Assembly: GCA_034440615.1 (NCBI GenBank)
Contig: JAOTOM010004614.1
Location: 300,554-364,553, forward strand
Origin: Ashinkailepas kermadecensis
Taxonomy: Eukaryota > Arthropoda > Thecostraca > Neolepadidae
DNA: 64,000 nucleotides
Direction: 5' to 3'
Below are positions 11,597-21,090 of this stretch, one piece after another; the first letter of the stretch is position 1, and each line of letters starts with the position of its first letter. The position numbers and the translations under genes are program-made. The notes beneath the pieces were generated by a model. It did not search any database and was not told the DNA's origin. It was given only the letters and a program-made list of their open reading frames with translations.

Positions 11597-12118
11597 TCAC
11601 TTCATGAGGCGCTGTGGACGCCGGCGCAAGCGATCGGGTCGCCGCGGCGCACCCACTGCGGCGGTCGGTGGTGGCGCCGGACGCGCAGGCTGGGACGGAG
11701 GCGGATGTAGCACTGCGGCCGGCGAAGACACCGACTCGACCTCGTCCGGCGTGGCGTGGGCGTATCGCTGACGTAGATGACGTCTGTTCCGTGTTAATAC
11801 TCTTCCACCTGGCAGACGGACGAAGTATCGACGGTGTCCCGTAACCTCGGTTACAACACCGCATCGATCCCATTTGCCAGTCGAGGGATATTGCAGCGCC
11901 ACCTGGCTGCCGACCTGAAGCCCCGGTAGATCGCGCGCGCGCTGGTTGTAGTGGGCCTCCACCCGGTCCCGGTGAGTAGCGGCAACAGCTTCAGCATCAT
12001 CGGCGGTGCGCTGCCAGCACGCTGCGAAGCATCGTCTGTGTGCCAGCAGCATGTCCCGTACGGGGTGTCCGAACAAGATGTTTCGCCGGCGGTGCGGAAT
12101 CGGCGTCTGCCGCGCCCC
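11597..12118 (-). pseudogene. Integrase C-terminal fragment (pol remnant)
   Basis: Open frame whose recognisable part starts at TPIPHRR (about 12118) and continues NILFGHPVRDMLL, HYNQRARDLPGLQVG, WDRCGVVTEV and GGRVLTRNRRHLR, ending LMK at 11597. In Ty3/mag integrases the ILFG(H/R)P.RD motif follows the catalytic core. The LP.L..G..V..Q....W...GVV.EV stretch with a terminal RNRR.L.R is the C-terminal SH3-like region that binds DNA. The zinc-binding domain and DDE core are missing. It is in a different frame from gag, so no single fused product is expected without a frameshift. Upstream residues in the same frame overlap the gag end and are read-through. Confidence 0.85.
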
Positions 12119-12182
12119 AGGCCGGGCCGCCGGACCTGGCTTGCCGCGTGGCACCCGAGCGGCAGCACGCTGCCACGACTGC

Positions 12183-12797
12183 GCCCGTGATCTCGCTGGC
12201 GTCACGTGATGCGGCCTCCTCGGATCTACAGATGTGCATAGCTTGCGCCAATGAAAGTTTCGGGATAGCACACAGCTTTTTGATCGTGTCTATGTCTCGC
12301 AGACCGATCACGACATGATCACGTATTAAAGACTCCCGGCACGTAGCACAAAAACCACACTGACTGCTGATTTCTCTTAAGTCCATCAAAAAGTCATCAA
12401 ATGACTCACCCTCATGCTGCTCGCGAAGATTGAATGTTCGCCGTTGTAACACTTCATTGATCTGCCCGCGCGCATATGCTTGTAATTGATCCCAAATCAC
12501 TGAAATATCATTTCGATCACTGTCGGCGATATCAAGATTTGTAGCGACTTTCAACGCCTCATCAGATAAACATGACCATAGCACGGCCATCTGTTCCGCC
12601 GTCGCTTGCGTGTGTAGTCCAGATAACAGAGCGAAGTCATCCCATCTCATACGCCATGTCTTAAATCTCTCCCCACGGTCTGTCGCGAAGTCGAGCTTCT
12701 CTGGTTGCGTAGCTTTCGAAAGCCATCCAATGTCTCTGGAGCCGGCCACAGGCAATAGCTGCTGTTCAGGTCGAGCATCCCGCTCCGGCTGCGCCAT
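12183..12797 (-). pseudogene. Gag-like capsid polyprotein fragment
   Basis: About 205 residues read as a Ty3/mag-type Gag: KLDFATDRGERFKTWRMRWDDF (residues 35-56), a region matching the retrotransposon gag domain with INEVLQRRTFNLREQ, then ESFDDFLMDLREISSQCGF and LSLAQAMHICRSEEAA. Homology fades near residue 205. The rest of the open frame (to 11997) is read-through of the deletion junction and integrase region in the wrong frame. No CCHC zinc knuckle is present, so the nucleocapsid end is lost. The apparent ATG (12797-12795) uses the last base of the 5' LTR and the first bases of the primer-binding site. I keep that start because the next residues remain open and in frame, but a shorter start is possible. 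Confidence 0.85.
12778..12796 (-). other. Primer-binding site
   Basis: Directly after the 5' LTR end CTGAACCA the minus strand reads TGGCGCAGCCGGAGCGGGA. A TGG start pairs with a tRNA CCA end. The TGGCGCAG-CGG pattern would fit the 3' end of a serine tRNA, a primer reported for mag-type elements; that tRNA assignment is inference. Confidence 0.7.
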
Positions 12798-12933
12798 GGT
12801 TCAGTTCCACCCGAGTTCGCTGTAGGGCACGATACACACGAGGAAGTCTGAACGAGAACTGTATTGGGCTTGCACCGCTCAGCTGAGGGGACGACTGCGG
12901 CAACATCTACTGGTGGCTAACTCAACCACAACA
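12797..12933 (-). repeat. 5' LTR (137 bp)
   Basis: Minus strand begins TGTTGTGGTTGAG and ends CTGAACCA. It is collinear with 11255-11392. The start is set by the flanking TACCC duplication at 12934. Confidence 0.9.
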
Positions 12934-12938
12934 TACCC
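12934..12938. repeat. Target-site duplication, right copy (TACCC)
   Basis: TACCC immediately outside the LTR end at 12933, identical to 11250-11254. The sequence resumes as repeat R (CAAAAACGCGTCGGGCC). Confidence 0.85.
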
Positions 12939-13935
12939 CAAAAACGCGTCGGGCCTCGGAAAAGAAGCGCGTTGGAGCACCGAAAAATCGGGAACCCGAA
13001 GAATCGTACCGGGGCCGTAAAATGTCGCGTAGGAAACTTGCAAAAAATGGAAGATGACCACCAAAAAATCACAAAGGGACTCCATCGAGTCGACCCGAGC
13101 ACCGGAAAATTAAGAACAGGCCCTGAAAGAAAGTTCTCCTTAGGGCCTTTCTACTTTAAAGGGTGCCATCGGCTGCAAAAAAAAACTCGTTGAGCAGCCG
13201 CAGTGGCACACCAAAAAGGTAAATGCTCCCCCTCCATCCTGAAATGCTCCCAAGAACCAACGAATCACGCCGGGTGCCCAAAAATGTTTCTGAGGCCCCA
13301 TAGATTCGCGTCTGGCCCCCAGAATTAGGGGTTATAAATAAATGCAACGGACACCAAAAAGACTTGCACTGGGCCCGAAAATTTGCGTCGGGGAACGCCA
13401 AAATTGCGCTGGAGTTCAGATAAGTACAATGCGCCCCGCGAACTGGCGCTAAGCCCCCAAATATCGCGCTTGGGACTAATCATTTTTGTCGGTAGTCCCG
13501 TAACTTCTGGTCGGGGCATCAAAAACACCTATCGAGGCTCCCAAAAATTGGCGTCGATGGCCCCAAATAAGCACGGCATGGTCCCAAAATCGCATTGGAA
13601 CCCGACAAGAGGTCCCGCAAGCTCAAGCGGTAGCCCTCCAAAATAAAGAGATTCCTAAAAATAAATGTCCGAGCCAGGACAATCGCTCCTTAGCCCAAAC
13701 ATACCACCAGATGCCTTAACAAATCGCATGCGGCACCGAAAAACGTACCGGAGCTCGAAAAATCGCGGCGGAACGCAAAAAATGTCGCCGGGGGCCCGAA
13801 CAATCAGGCCGTGGCTCGGACATTCCATAATTCAAAAGAAGTCACCAAAAATTGCGTCGAGCCGAGAAAACTGGCGTCGGATCCCCCGAAACCCCGCGCC
13901 TGGACCAGAAAAGTGTCATGCAAAAAAGCTACGAC

Positions 13936-14520
13936 CAGGTAAACATTTTAATTTTTGTAATGTATTTTGTAACGATATACTGACAGAAATGAACTAAACG
14001 TTGAACAATGCAAATATGTTGAACTACATGAAGTTAGCTCAGGTTATGAATGCAAACATGCATGTAGTTAACGCACGCATTGGTCATATTTTGTCACGCA
14101 AATTACTATACATGAGCATCATTAATTTACGCAGCAATATTTATCCCTCAGGGACGAGTGACCAAGTTTCGCCACCATTATGGTGCCCTAATTGCGCATT
14201 CACCAACATCTTGCTAGTGAAGAGGATTTTAAGCATGGGAATGGATGCCCTAATATCTAACAGGATTGCATTATGATAGGTTGTGCCCTTCGGGCATAGT
14301 TTACCGAAAGTCAAAGAACATTGTGTCAGCATCCTGGCCCGCCTTCCGCCCCTCTTCGCACTTTGAAGCCATGGTCGCGTCCATGTCGGGACTTATCGTG
14401 GAGAATAGGCTGCCGGGATTCAAAGTAAAGGCATTTTGGCCGGGATAGCCATATAGGTAGTGTTGTTATCGCTGAGGCATTCCATGTGAGAAAAGAGAAC
14501 CGTAGCCAACCAAATTCAGG
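13936..14520. other. No recognisable feature
   Basis: AT-rich to mixed DNA after the end of repeat R. No supported gene. Confidence 0.4.
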
Positions 14521-14630
14521 AAGAAAACACCTCTCTGGACAAATCTGGTGCATGTTGGTGCTCCCTACGGCGCAAAAGAAAACACCTCTCTGGACAAATC
14601 TGGTGCATGTTGGTGCTCCCTACGGCGCAA
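14521..14630 (+). repeat. 55-bp tandem duplication
   Basis: Two apparently identical 55-bp copies starting AAGAAAACACCTCTCTGGAC at 14521 and 14576, ending CTCCCTACGGCGCAA. A very recent local duplication. Confidence 0.9.
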
Positions 14631-15959
14631 AAGGAGGTGTGTGACCCAACGGCGACTTTCGTAATACTTTGGCAATTAATTAATTGAAAACATGAGGTAT
14701 GAACGAATGAGGTGAGGTATGAAAGAGGTATGAGGTAGGTAAACCAAAGCTGCCAAGTCATGTTCCAATTGTAGACAAATGCCGAGAGAAGCGAGTGAAA
14801 TATAGACAGGAAATAATTGCAGTAATTTCCAGCAATTCAAATTATCGCTGAAGGTGGCGCATAGTGGGCACTCCCCCTACTTACTCACACAAGTACTCAC
14901 ACAAGTATTTAAGCATGCACAAGTTTTCATAGTTGCAACGAAGAGGGGTACTCATGATATTGGGCCATACTAGACCGGTAGCTACAACGCAGTGCCTATC
15001 ACCAAGCAACACACAACCCTCACGACATAGCAAACCGTGTCGTGTTTTTACATTGTAGTTTCCATTAAAAAAAACTCAGAAAGAAAACGGTTACGGATAA
15101 GAGGAGCATATTGACGCGAGGAGCTGCATTTGCTGGTGCAGTCTTCTTGGCGATGAGAAATCACTAGGTAAAAATCCGCTGCCACAGTTTAATTTTTACA
15201 GGATCAAATTATGATCCTTCCACAGTTTCGACATCACCACATGCTTCTGAGTGGCGCGTGGGAAATGGAGCTGGCCAGATTTGAACCCCTACTATATTTG
15301 CACACATTGAGCTTCAGAGCAGCTTATTCATTACGTTTTGAGATATAGAAGAGAGTGGAACCAAACAACTAATCTTCGTCGTTGTCGTCTCGGAAAAGTA
15401 AGCAGTCATGACGGAGTTTTAGTTTAATTCGTCTTTCTGGCTTCTCCGAATCTGCGGTTTTTAATACCCTTCCTTCAGAATTGTTCAACTCGAGGGTTCT
15501 TTTGATTTCGGTGAATGATGCAGTGCAGTTACGGACACACATATTGCGGCTGGTATTCATACTCTTCAGATCCAAAGCCATATTTTAAAGTCTTGCCATC
15601 TAGTTAGCCTTCGTTCACGCCCAAACGAAAATGAACCCAAAATCTACCCCGACATATTTAGCACCGCCGTACTTTACGGACGCACCACGATCTCCTGGGG
15701 ACCACCTGGCCGTCTGGACGGCGCCGTAAAACGCCGCAGCGGCGATGCAGCGGCGCAGCTCAATACATGGCGCACGGAGCGGCGTGGTGCGCCACAATCG
15801 CCCACCGAGAGCAGTCTAATGGCGCGTGAACAAAACTTGAGAGGCTGCTGTCGGCGCGGCGCGACGTCCGGCCAGCGCAGACTGGAGCTAGTGCGAAAAC
15901 ACGCCAATGTTTCCCAATCTGTTGTCGGTACCGAGAGGCGGTCCAAGAGAAGGTCCTGA
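14631..15959. other. No recognisable feature
   Basis: Mostly AT-leaning sequence to about 15600, then G/C-richer sequence. A TTTGAACCCC motif near 15282 looked tRNA-like but has no supporting arms. Confidence 0.4.
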
Positions 15960-16420
15960 TGGATGACCAAGAGAGGCGGTCCCGAGAGGCGATCCCGAGA
16001 GGCGGTCCCGTGAGGTGGCTCCGATGGATCGTTCCAAGAGGTGATTCCAAGAGTTGGTCCCAATAAGTGGTCCCAAGATGTGGTCCCAAGAAGTGGTCCC
16101 AAGAGCTGGCTCAAGAGGTGGTCCCAAGAGGTGGTCCCAAGAGCTGGCTCAAGAAGTGGTCCCAAGAGGTGGTCCCAAGAGGTGGTCCCAAGAAGTGGTC
16201 CAAAGAAGTGGTCCCAAGAGGTGATCCTAAGAGGTGATCCCAAGAGGTGATCCCAAGAAGTGGTCCCAAGAGGTGATCCTAAGAGGTGATCCCAAGAGGT
16301 GATCCCAAGAAGTGGTCCCAAAAAGTGGTCCCAAGAAGTGGTCCAAAAAGACGATTCTGAGAGGCGGTCCTGAGAGATCGGGAAGAGGTTCTGTGGGACG
16401 GTCCCGAGAAGCATTCCTGA
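15960..16420 (+). repeat. 13-bp minisatellite (about 30 copies)
   Basis: Repeated GTGGTCCCAAGAG units with GTGATCC and AAGTGGTCC variants; the first and last units carry GGCGGTCCCGAGA forms. Because 13 is not a multiple of three, the minus-strand open frame repeats every 13 residues (SWDHLLG-type) and is not a gene. Confidence 0.9.
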
Positions 16421-16740
16421 GAAGAGGTCTCGAAGTAAGGTTCTTGAATATTCTGAAAAGTAGTTGTTCACTTCCTAATTTGGGAAGTGTACTTGTGTTC
16501 TTTGCTGGTGCGGTGTCTGAAAACCAAAGCATGCTCGAAGTGTATCTACGAAATCACATACAACTGTCAATTCCACGCTAATTAACTGCTCAAGCGTCGC
16601 CAATTATTTCCATACTACGATATGCTTGTGACTATTTTTCTTCTCCCACTCGCACAGAAACACACGTATACGGAGAGAGAAAGTGTGACCGAGAGTCAGC
16701 CGCTCATATGCATTTCTGCAGGATGGAAAATTACATAATT

Positions 16741-17500
16741 ACCCCGTTTACATGAGCAAGTCAGCCCTGAACGGAAATTTCGGATCTGGTCGATTCGCAA
16801 AAATTCCGATTGCACGGCCCATTTACAAGAACAAAGTAGCCACCTAATCGGATATTTGCGATTTGACGGCCGACGCAATGTGGTGAAAAGTTCCGAATAT
16901 TTGGCGCATTTTTGCGCTTCTGACGCACCTGCTTCGAGCAACGGCGCACATAGGCACAAGGTATCATCAATGATCCACGTAGTCAGAGGTTGTTGGGCAG
17001 AGATATAGGGAATCTGTGAATTTGAAGGTTCACGTAGCCGATGACACGTTGTCGATGACAACATAGCCCTTTCTTCTTCGTGAATCAAACGGTGCATTGT
17101 TTCCAGGTCAGACTATGTTCTATAGTATAGATTCCAGACTATGTAATGGTGCATTTTTCCAGACGGCCTTGTTCCAGACTGTGCGCTAGTCAAATACACA
17201 GGGTAAATGAGGTTTACTACGTAATCCAAGAGATAAATCAGCAAAACCCAAACGCTGTCACAAATCCGCAAGTTGAACACTCCGTCACATCGTCAAACTC
17301 ACGGTTGGGGCACGCACTAATAACGTGACGTCTCAGCGCCGATTTTAGCTGTTACATGTCTGATTTTTGTGTTTCATAACTAGGTTTGCAATTATAATTA
17401 AAAACAAGACGTATATTTTTCACACTTACCATAAATTTACTCAAAAGTTTTCCTATTCGCATCGTATTCGGAAGTTTTGCTGCTCATGTAAACGGAGTAA
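16741..17500. mobile_element. Possible PIF/Harbinger-like MITE
   Basis: Left edge TACCCCGTTTACATGAGCA near 16739 and right edge TGCTCATGTAAACGGAGTA near 17482-17500 are an inverted pair of about 18 bp with one difference. CGTTTACATG termini occur in Harbinger-type elements, whose target duplication is 3 bp. AAT is present on both outer sides if the termini start at TAC, but the surroundings are AT-rich, so this is weak. A similar right-hand phrase, ATTCGGAAGATTCACTGC, recurs near 22020. No transposase was recognised. Confidence 0.4.
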
Positions 17501-18329
17501 ATACTCGCCTTTACATCCCTCCCCTATCACCCCTCTACCCTGTACAGAGGATACTCATACTGTGCTTCCCGGAGTTTGTCGTGTATTTTGGCCGAGTAAC
17601 ATAGTAACATTCCCAGTGCAATTGTCTACAAGCGCGAAAAAGTAATACCGGAACAAATGGCAAAATTTGGTGCGGGATGATACTCGTGCAGGTTCGGGCA
17701 CACATTCGGGTAGCACCTCACCCGGTGATAATCTAGCATGCAGTGGCGGGTGAAAATGACCTCAGTAGACGGCGCGCCCTAAAGCACCAATCCACTACCA
17801 CCACCATCTAATCTGAGGTGTGCCGTTACTGTACCTTAGTCCGGTAGTACATAGCGTAGCGTAGTACATACAGGCGGCACGCCACCCGGTCCCAACGCAA
17901 GCCGAAGTGTGCCGTTACTGTGGCTTAACGAACTGTAATCCAGGAGAAGCAAGCACTGGATCAATACAACCTGATTAATTGATAACCCTTTGGACTTCCG
18001 AAATGTCCGGCACACACGGCACAACACCGGAGTGGAACTGTTCACGCAAATGTGGGATGTGTGAGTGCATTAAAATGCACTTCGCAGTGTACTTGGCAGT
18101 GACGGTTATTGGTGGTTAAAACAAAGTAATGGGTACTCAAACATTGCAAACTGATAGGAAGCTTCATCCTAGGAGCATAATAGCAATATGATATTGTAAT
18201 GCAGTACACCCGAAGGAACATAATGAAATACACCTTAAGCAAAGGTGACTAAGCTTACCACAAACACTGCATAGTTAAGTACTGTCAATCATACACAAAT
18301 CGCAAAGCCAGTGGCATGGGAACTGTCTC
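17501..18329. other. No recognisable feature
   Basis: Mixed DNA without a supported gene. GTGTGCCGTTACTGT recurs at about 17818 and 17908 as a short local duplication. Confidence 0.4.
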
Positions 18330-18475
18330 AAAGTTGGGGGGGGGGGTGCAAGAGCCACTTTGAAATATATTTTTCCATGCAAGGCCCATATGGTTAATGA
18401 TAACTGGCCGAAAGGTTCGGGAAGGGGAGCGCTGCCCCCCCCCCCTCCCCCGGATCTCGCGCCTTTGCACTCAAC
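18330..18475 (+). repeat. Dispersed repeat family H, copy C (diverged)
   Basis: A G-run, then TTTTTCCATGCAAGGCCCATATGG, GATAACTGGCCGAAAGGTTCG and a C-rich run. The order parallels copy A at 500-640. Ends not defined. Confidence 0.4.
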
Positions 18476-18572
18476 TCGCGGGGCCCTGGTGATCAAGCGA
18501 GCCCAAGCCTAACGCCTACAGTAAAATACCATTCCCATGGTTTCGAATGCAATCCGAATTTACAGCTGACGC

Positions 18573-18730
18573 TGATGATCACAAGGCCCAGAATGTCCAT
18601 AGGTCCAGTGTTCATGATCACAAGGCTTAGAATGTCCATAGGCCTAGCGTTCATGGTTGTAAGGCCCATGATGTCCACAGGACCAGCGTTCATGATCGCA
18701 AGGCTCAGAATGTTCACAGGCCCAGCGCTC
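18573..18730 (+). repeat. 39-bp minisatellite, 4 copies
   Basis: Four diverged 39-bp units, each with a (C/T)ATG(A/G)T start, an AAGGC core and a CC(A/C)(C/G)-rich end before the next ATG. The unit is in frame and reads as 13-residue repeats on both strands. It lies about 55 bp upstream of the 19-bp array. Confidence 0.8.
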
Positions 18731-18785
18731 ATTAACTCGAGTGTCTATTTCCAGACGTGCCAGCGGCAGACGCTGTGATGGGCGT

Positions 18786-20250
18786 GACAGCTCCGGACCA
18801 TGGTGACAGCTCCGGACCATGGTGACAGCTCCGGACCATGGTGGCAGCTCCGGACCATGGTAGTAGTGCTCCGGACCATGGTGACAGCTCCGGACCATGG
18901 TGGTAGTGCTCTGGACCATGGTGACAGCTCCGGACCATGGTGACAGCTCCGGACCATGGTGGCAGCTCCGGACCATGGTGACAGCTGCCCGGACCATGGT
19001 GACAGCTCCGGACCATGGTGGGTCATGGTGCTCCGGACCATGGTGGCAGCTCCGGACCATGGTGGCAGCTCCGGACCATGGTGACAGCTCCGGACCATGG
19101 TGGCAGCTCCGGACCATGGTGACAGCTCCGGACCATGGTGACAGCTCCGGACAATGGTGCTAGTGCTCCGGACCATGGTGGCAGCTCCGGACCATGGTGG
19201 CAGCTCCGGACCATGGTAACAGCTCCGGACCATGGTGGCAGCTCCGGACCATGGTGGTAGTGCTCCGGACCATGGTGGCAGCTCCGGACCATGGTGGCAG
19301 CTCCGGACCATGGTGACAGCTCCGGACCATGGTGGCAGCTCCGGACCATGGTGGCAGCTCCGGACCATGGTGGCAGCTCCGGACCATGGTGGCAGCTCCG
19401 GACCATGGTGGTAGTTCGGACCAGTGCTCCGGACCATGGTGGCAGCTCCGGACCATGGTGGCAGCTCGGACCATGGTGGCAGCTCCGGACCATGGTGACA
19501 GTCGGCAGTCCGGACATGGTGTCCCATGGTTATGCTCCGGACCATGGTGGTAGTGCTCCGGACCATGGTGGCAGCTCCGGACCATGGTGGTAGTGCTCCG
19601 GACCATGGTGGGCAGCTCCGGACCATGGTGGTAGTGCTCCGGACCATGGTGGGAGCTCCGGACCATGGTGACAGCTCGGACCGGACCATGGTGGTAGTGC
19701 TCCGGACCATGGTGGCAGCTCCGGACCATGGTGGCAGTTCCGGACCATGGTGGTAGTGCTCCGGACCATGGTGGGAGCTGGTAGCCGGACCATGGTGACA
19801 GCTCCGGACCATGGTGGCAGCTCCGGACCATGGTGGCAGCTCCGGACCATGGTGGCAGCTCCGGACCATGGTGGGAGCTCCGGACCATGGTGGTAGTGCT
19901 CCGGACCATGGTGGCAGCTCCGGACCATGGTGGCAGCTCCGGACCATGGTGGGAGCTCCGGACCATGGTGGCAGCTCCGGACCATGGTGGCAGCTCCGGA
20001 CCATGGTGGTAGTGCTCCGGACCATGGTGGCAGCTCCGGACCATGGTGGCAGCTCCGGACCATGGTGGTAGTGCTCCGGACCATGGTGGGAGCTCCGGAC
20101 CATGGTGGTAGTGCTCCGGACCATGGTGGCAGCTCCGGACCATGGTGGTAGTGCTCCGGACCATGGTGGCAGCTCCGGACCATGGTGGTAGTGCTCCGGA
20201 CCATGGTGACAGCTCCGGACCATGGTGGGAGCTCCGGACCATGGTGGTAG
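18786..20250. repeat. 19/21-bp minisatellite with nested palindromes (about 75 copies)
   Basis: Basic unit TCCGGACCATGGTGGCAGC (19 bp), with a 21-bp form ending GGTAGTGC and variants GACAGC and GGGAGC. Each unit contains the palindromes TCCGGA and ACCATGGT sharing one base. The 21-bp and 19-bp forms alternate in irregular blocks. One locally scrambled segment lies at 19498-19545. The whole array lacks stops in several frames, giving an open frame of 521 codons on the minus strand, which I regard as an artefact of the repeat. Confidence 0.95.
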
Positions 20251-20457
20251 TGATCCATGCTCTTCGGGAGGATTGGTCAACAGCGAGCGGGAGCCTTCCA
20301 CCTTCCTCATCTCTGAGAGAACTCGATACCTTTGATAACCATGGGAGACGTGTCAAAAATCGTGCTGGGTAAAACACGAAGCTGGCTGCTTATTAGGTAT
20401 TGGAGTCGCCTTATCTTCTGCTTCTTGCAGATTTCAGCTTTGACCTTGCAAGTATGT

Positions 20458-20530
20458 CTACATAGACGCTGCATCAGCTGCTGTATAGACGCTGCATCAG
20501 CTGCTACATAGCCGCTGCATTACCTGCTTG
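20458..20530 (+). repeat. 23-bp repeat, 3 copies
   Basis: Three units of ATAGACGCTGCATCAGCTGC type, the last diverged (ATAGCCGCTGCATTACCTGC). Confidence 0.75.
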
Positions 20531-20654
20531 CATCGGCATTTCTCGTGAGTTTCTTTAGCATCAGCAGTAGTCAGGAGCGCGGCAGTCGGCAGCGCCGAGT
20601 GGGCCGCCGCCCACCACGCGCTCTCCAGCCACGGACTGCACTCTCGATTCCCGC

Positions 20655-21090
20655 GGGTGTGCCGATGGTGGCCAGATGTCCCCGGTGACGGCTGGGCCAC
20701 CGGATCGTGGCAGATGTCCCTAGTGACGGCTGGGCCATCGGATGGTGGCCAGATGTCCCCGGTGACGGCTGGGCCATCGGATGGTGGCCAGATGTCCCTA
20801 GTGACGGCTGGGCCATCGGATGGTGGCCAGATGTCCCTAGTGACGGCTGGGCCACCGGATCGTGGCCAGATGTCCCTAGTGACGGCTGGGCCATCGGATG
20901 GTGGCCAGATGTCCCTAGTGACGGCTGGGCCATCGGATGGTGGCCAGATGTCCCTAGTGACGGCTGGGCCATCGGATGGTGGCCAGATGTCCCTAGTGAC
21001 GACTGGGCCACGGGATGGTGGCCAGATGTCCCTGGTGACGGCTGGGCCACCGGATGGTGGCCAGATGTCCCCGGTGACGGCTGGGCTACC
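20655..21090 (+). repeat. 39-bp minisatellite (about 11 copies)
   Basis: Units of GGTGGCCAGATGTCCCTAGT followed by GACGGCTGGGCCATCGGAT. The 39-bp length keeps the frame, so 13-residue repeats appear on both strands. One open frame runs from the array into unique DNA (20707-21261) without any recognisable domain. Variants such as CCCCGGTGACGG and CGGATCGTGG recur in non-adjacent units. Confidence 0.95.

Larger units (their letters stand above)
11255..12933 (-). mobile_element. Internally deleted Ty3/mag-like LTR retrotransposon
   Basis: A complete but miniature LTR element on the minus strand. Order on that strand: 5' LTR (12933-12797), primer-binding site directly abutting it, gag, a junction straight into the integrase C-terminus, a 3' untranslated segment, a purine tract, then the 3' LTR (11392-11255). 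The LTRs start TG and end CA, and a perfect 5-bp target duplication (TACCC) flanks the whole. Protease, reverse transcriptase, RNase H and the integrase core are absent, so it could move only with help from an autonomous relative. The two LTRs differ at about six bases plus small indels by eye, so the insertion is not very recent. Gag and integrase sequence style match mag-type Ty3 elements common in invertebrates. Confidence 0.9.
10118..13935 (+). repeat. 2.1-kb dispersed repeat R, copy A (split by an LTR element)
   Basis: Starts CAGTGGCGTACCGAAGG, then has a long quasi-periodic body in which A-rich words (AAAATCGC) alternate with G/C-rich words (GCTGGGGGCCCC) every 30-35 bp. Copy B at 43009-45110 has the same start and the same landmarks in order: CGACAAGTCGCAGCTGG-type, GGAAAAGAA, GACTC-ATCGA-TCGAC, then an internal CAGCCGCAGTGGC. 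About 1.68 kb inside it (11255-12938) is the LTR element and target duplication, leaving roughly 2.13 kb of repeat. The CAGTGGCGTACC start resembles a hAT terminus; no matching right end was found for this copy. Confidence 0.75.

Noticed and set aside
15268..15300. tRNA-like TTTGAACCCC motif
   Set aside because: No matching acceptor, D or anticodon arms could be found on either strand.
18745..20310. 521-codon open frame on the minus strand
   Set aside because: It is entirely a 19/21-bp tandem array lacking stop codons; other frames are also long and the 'protein' changes phase with unit length.
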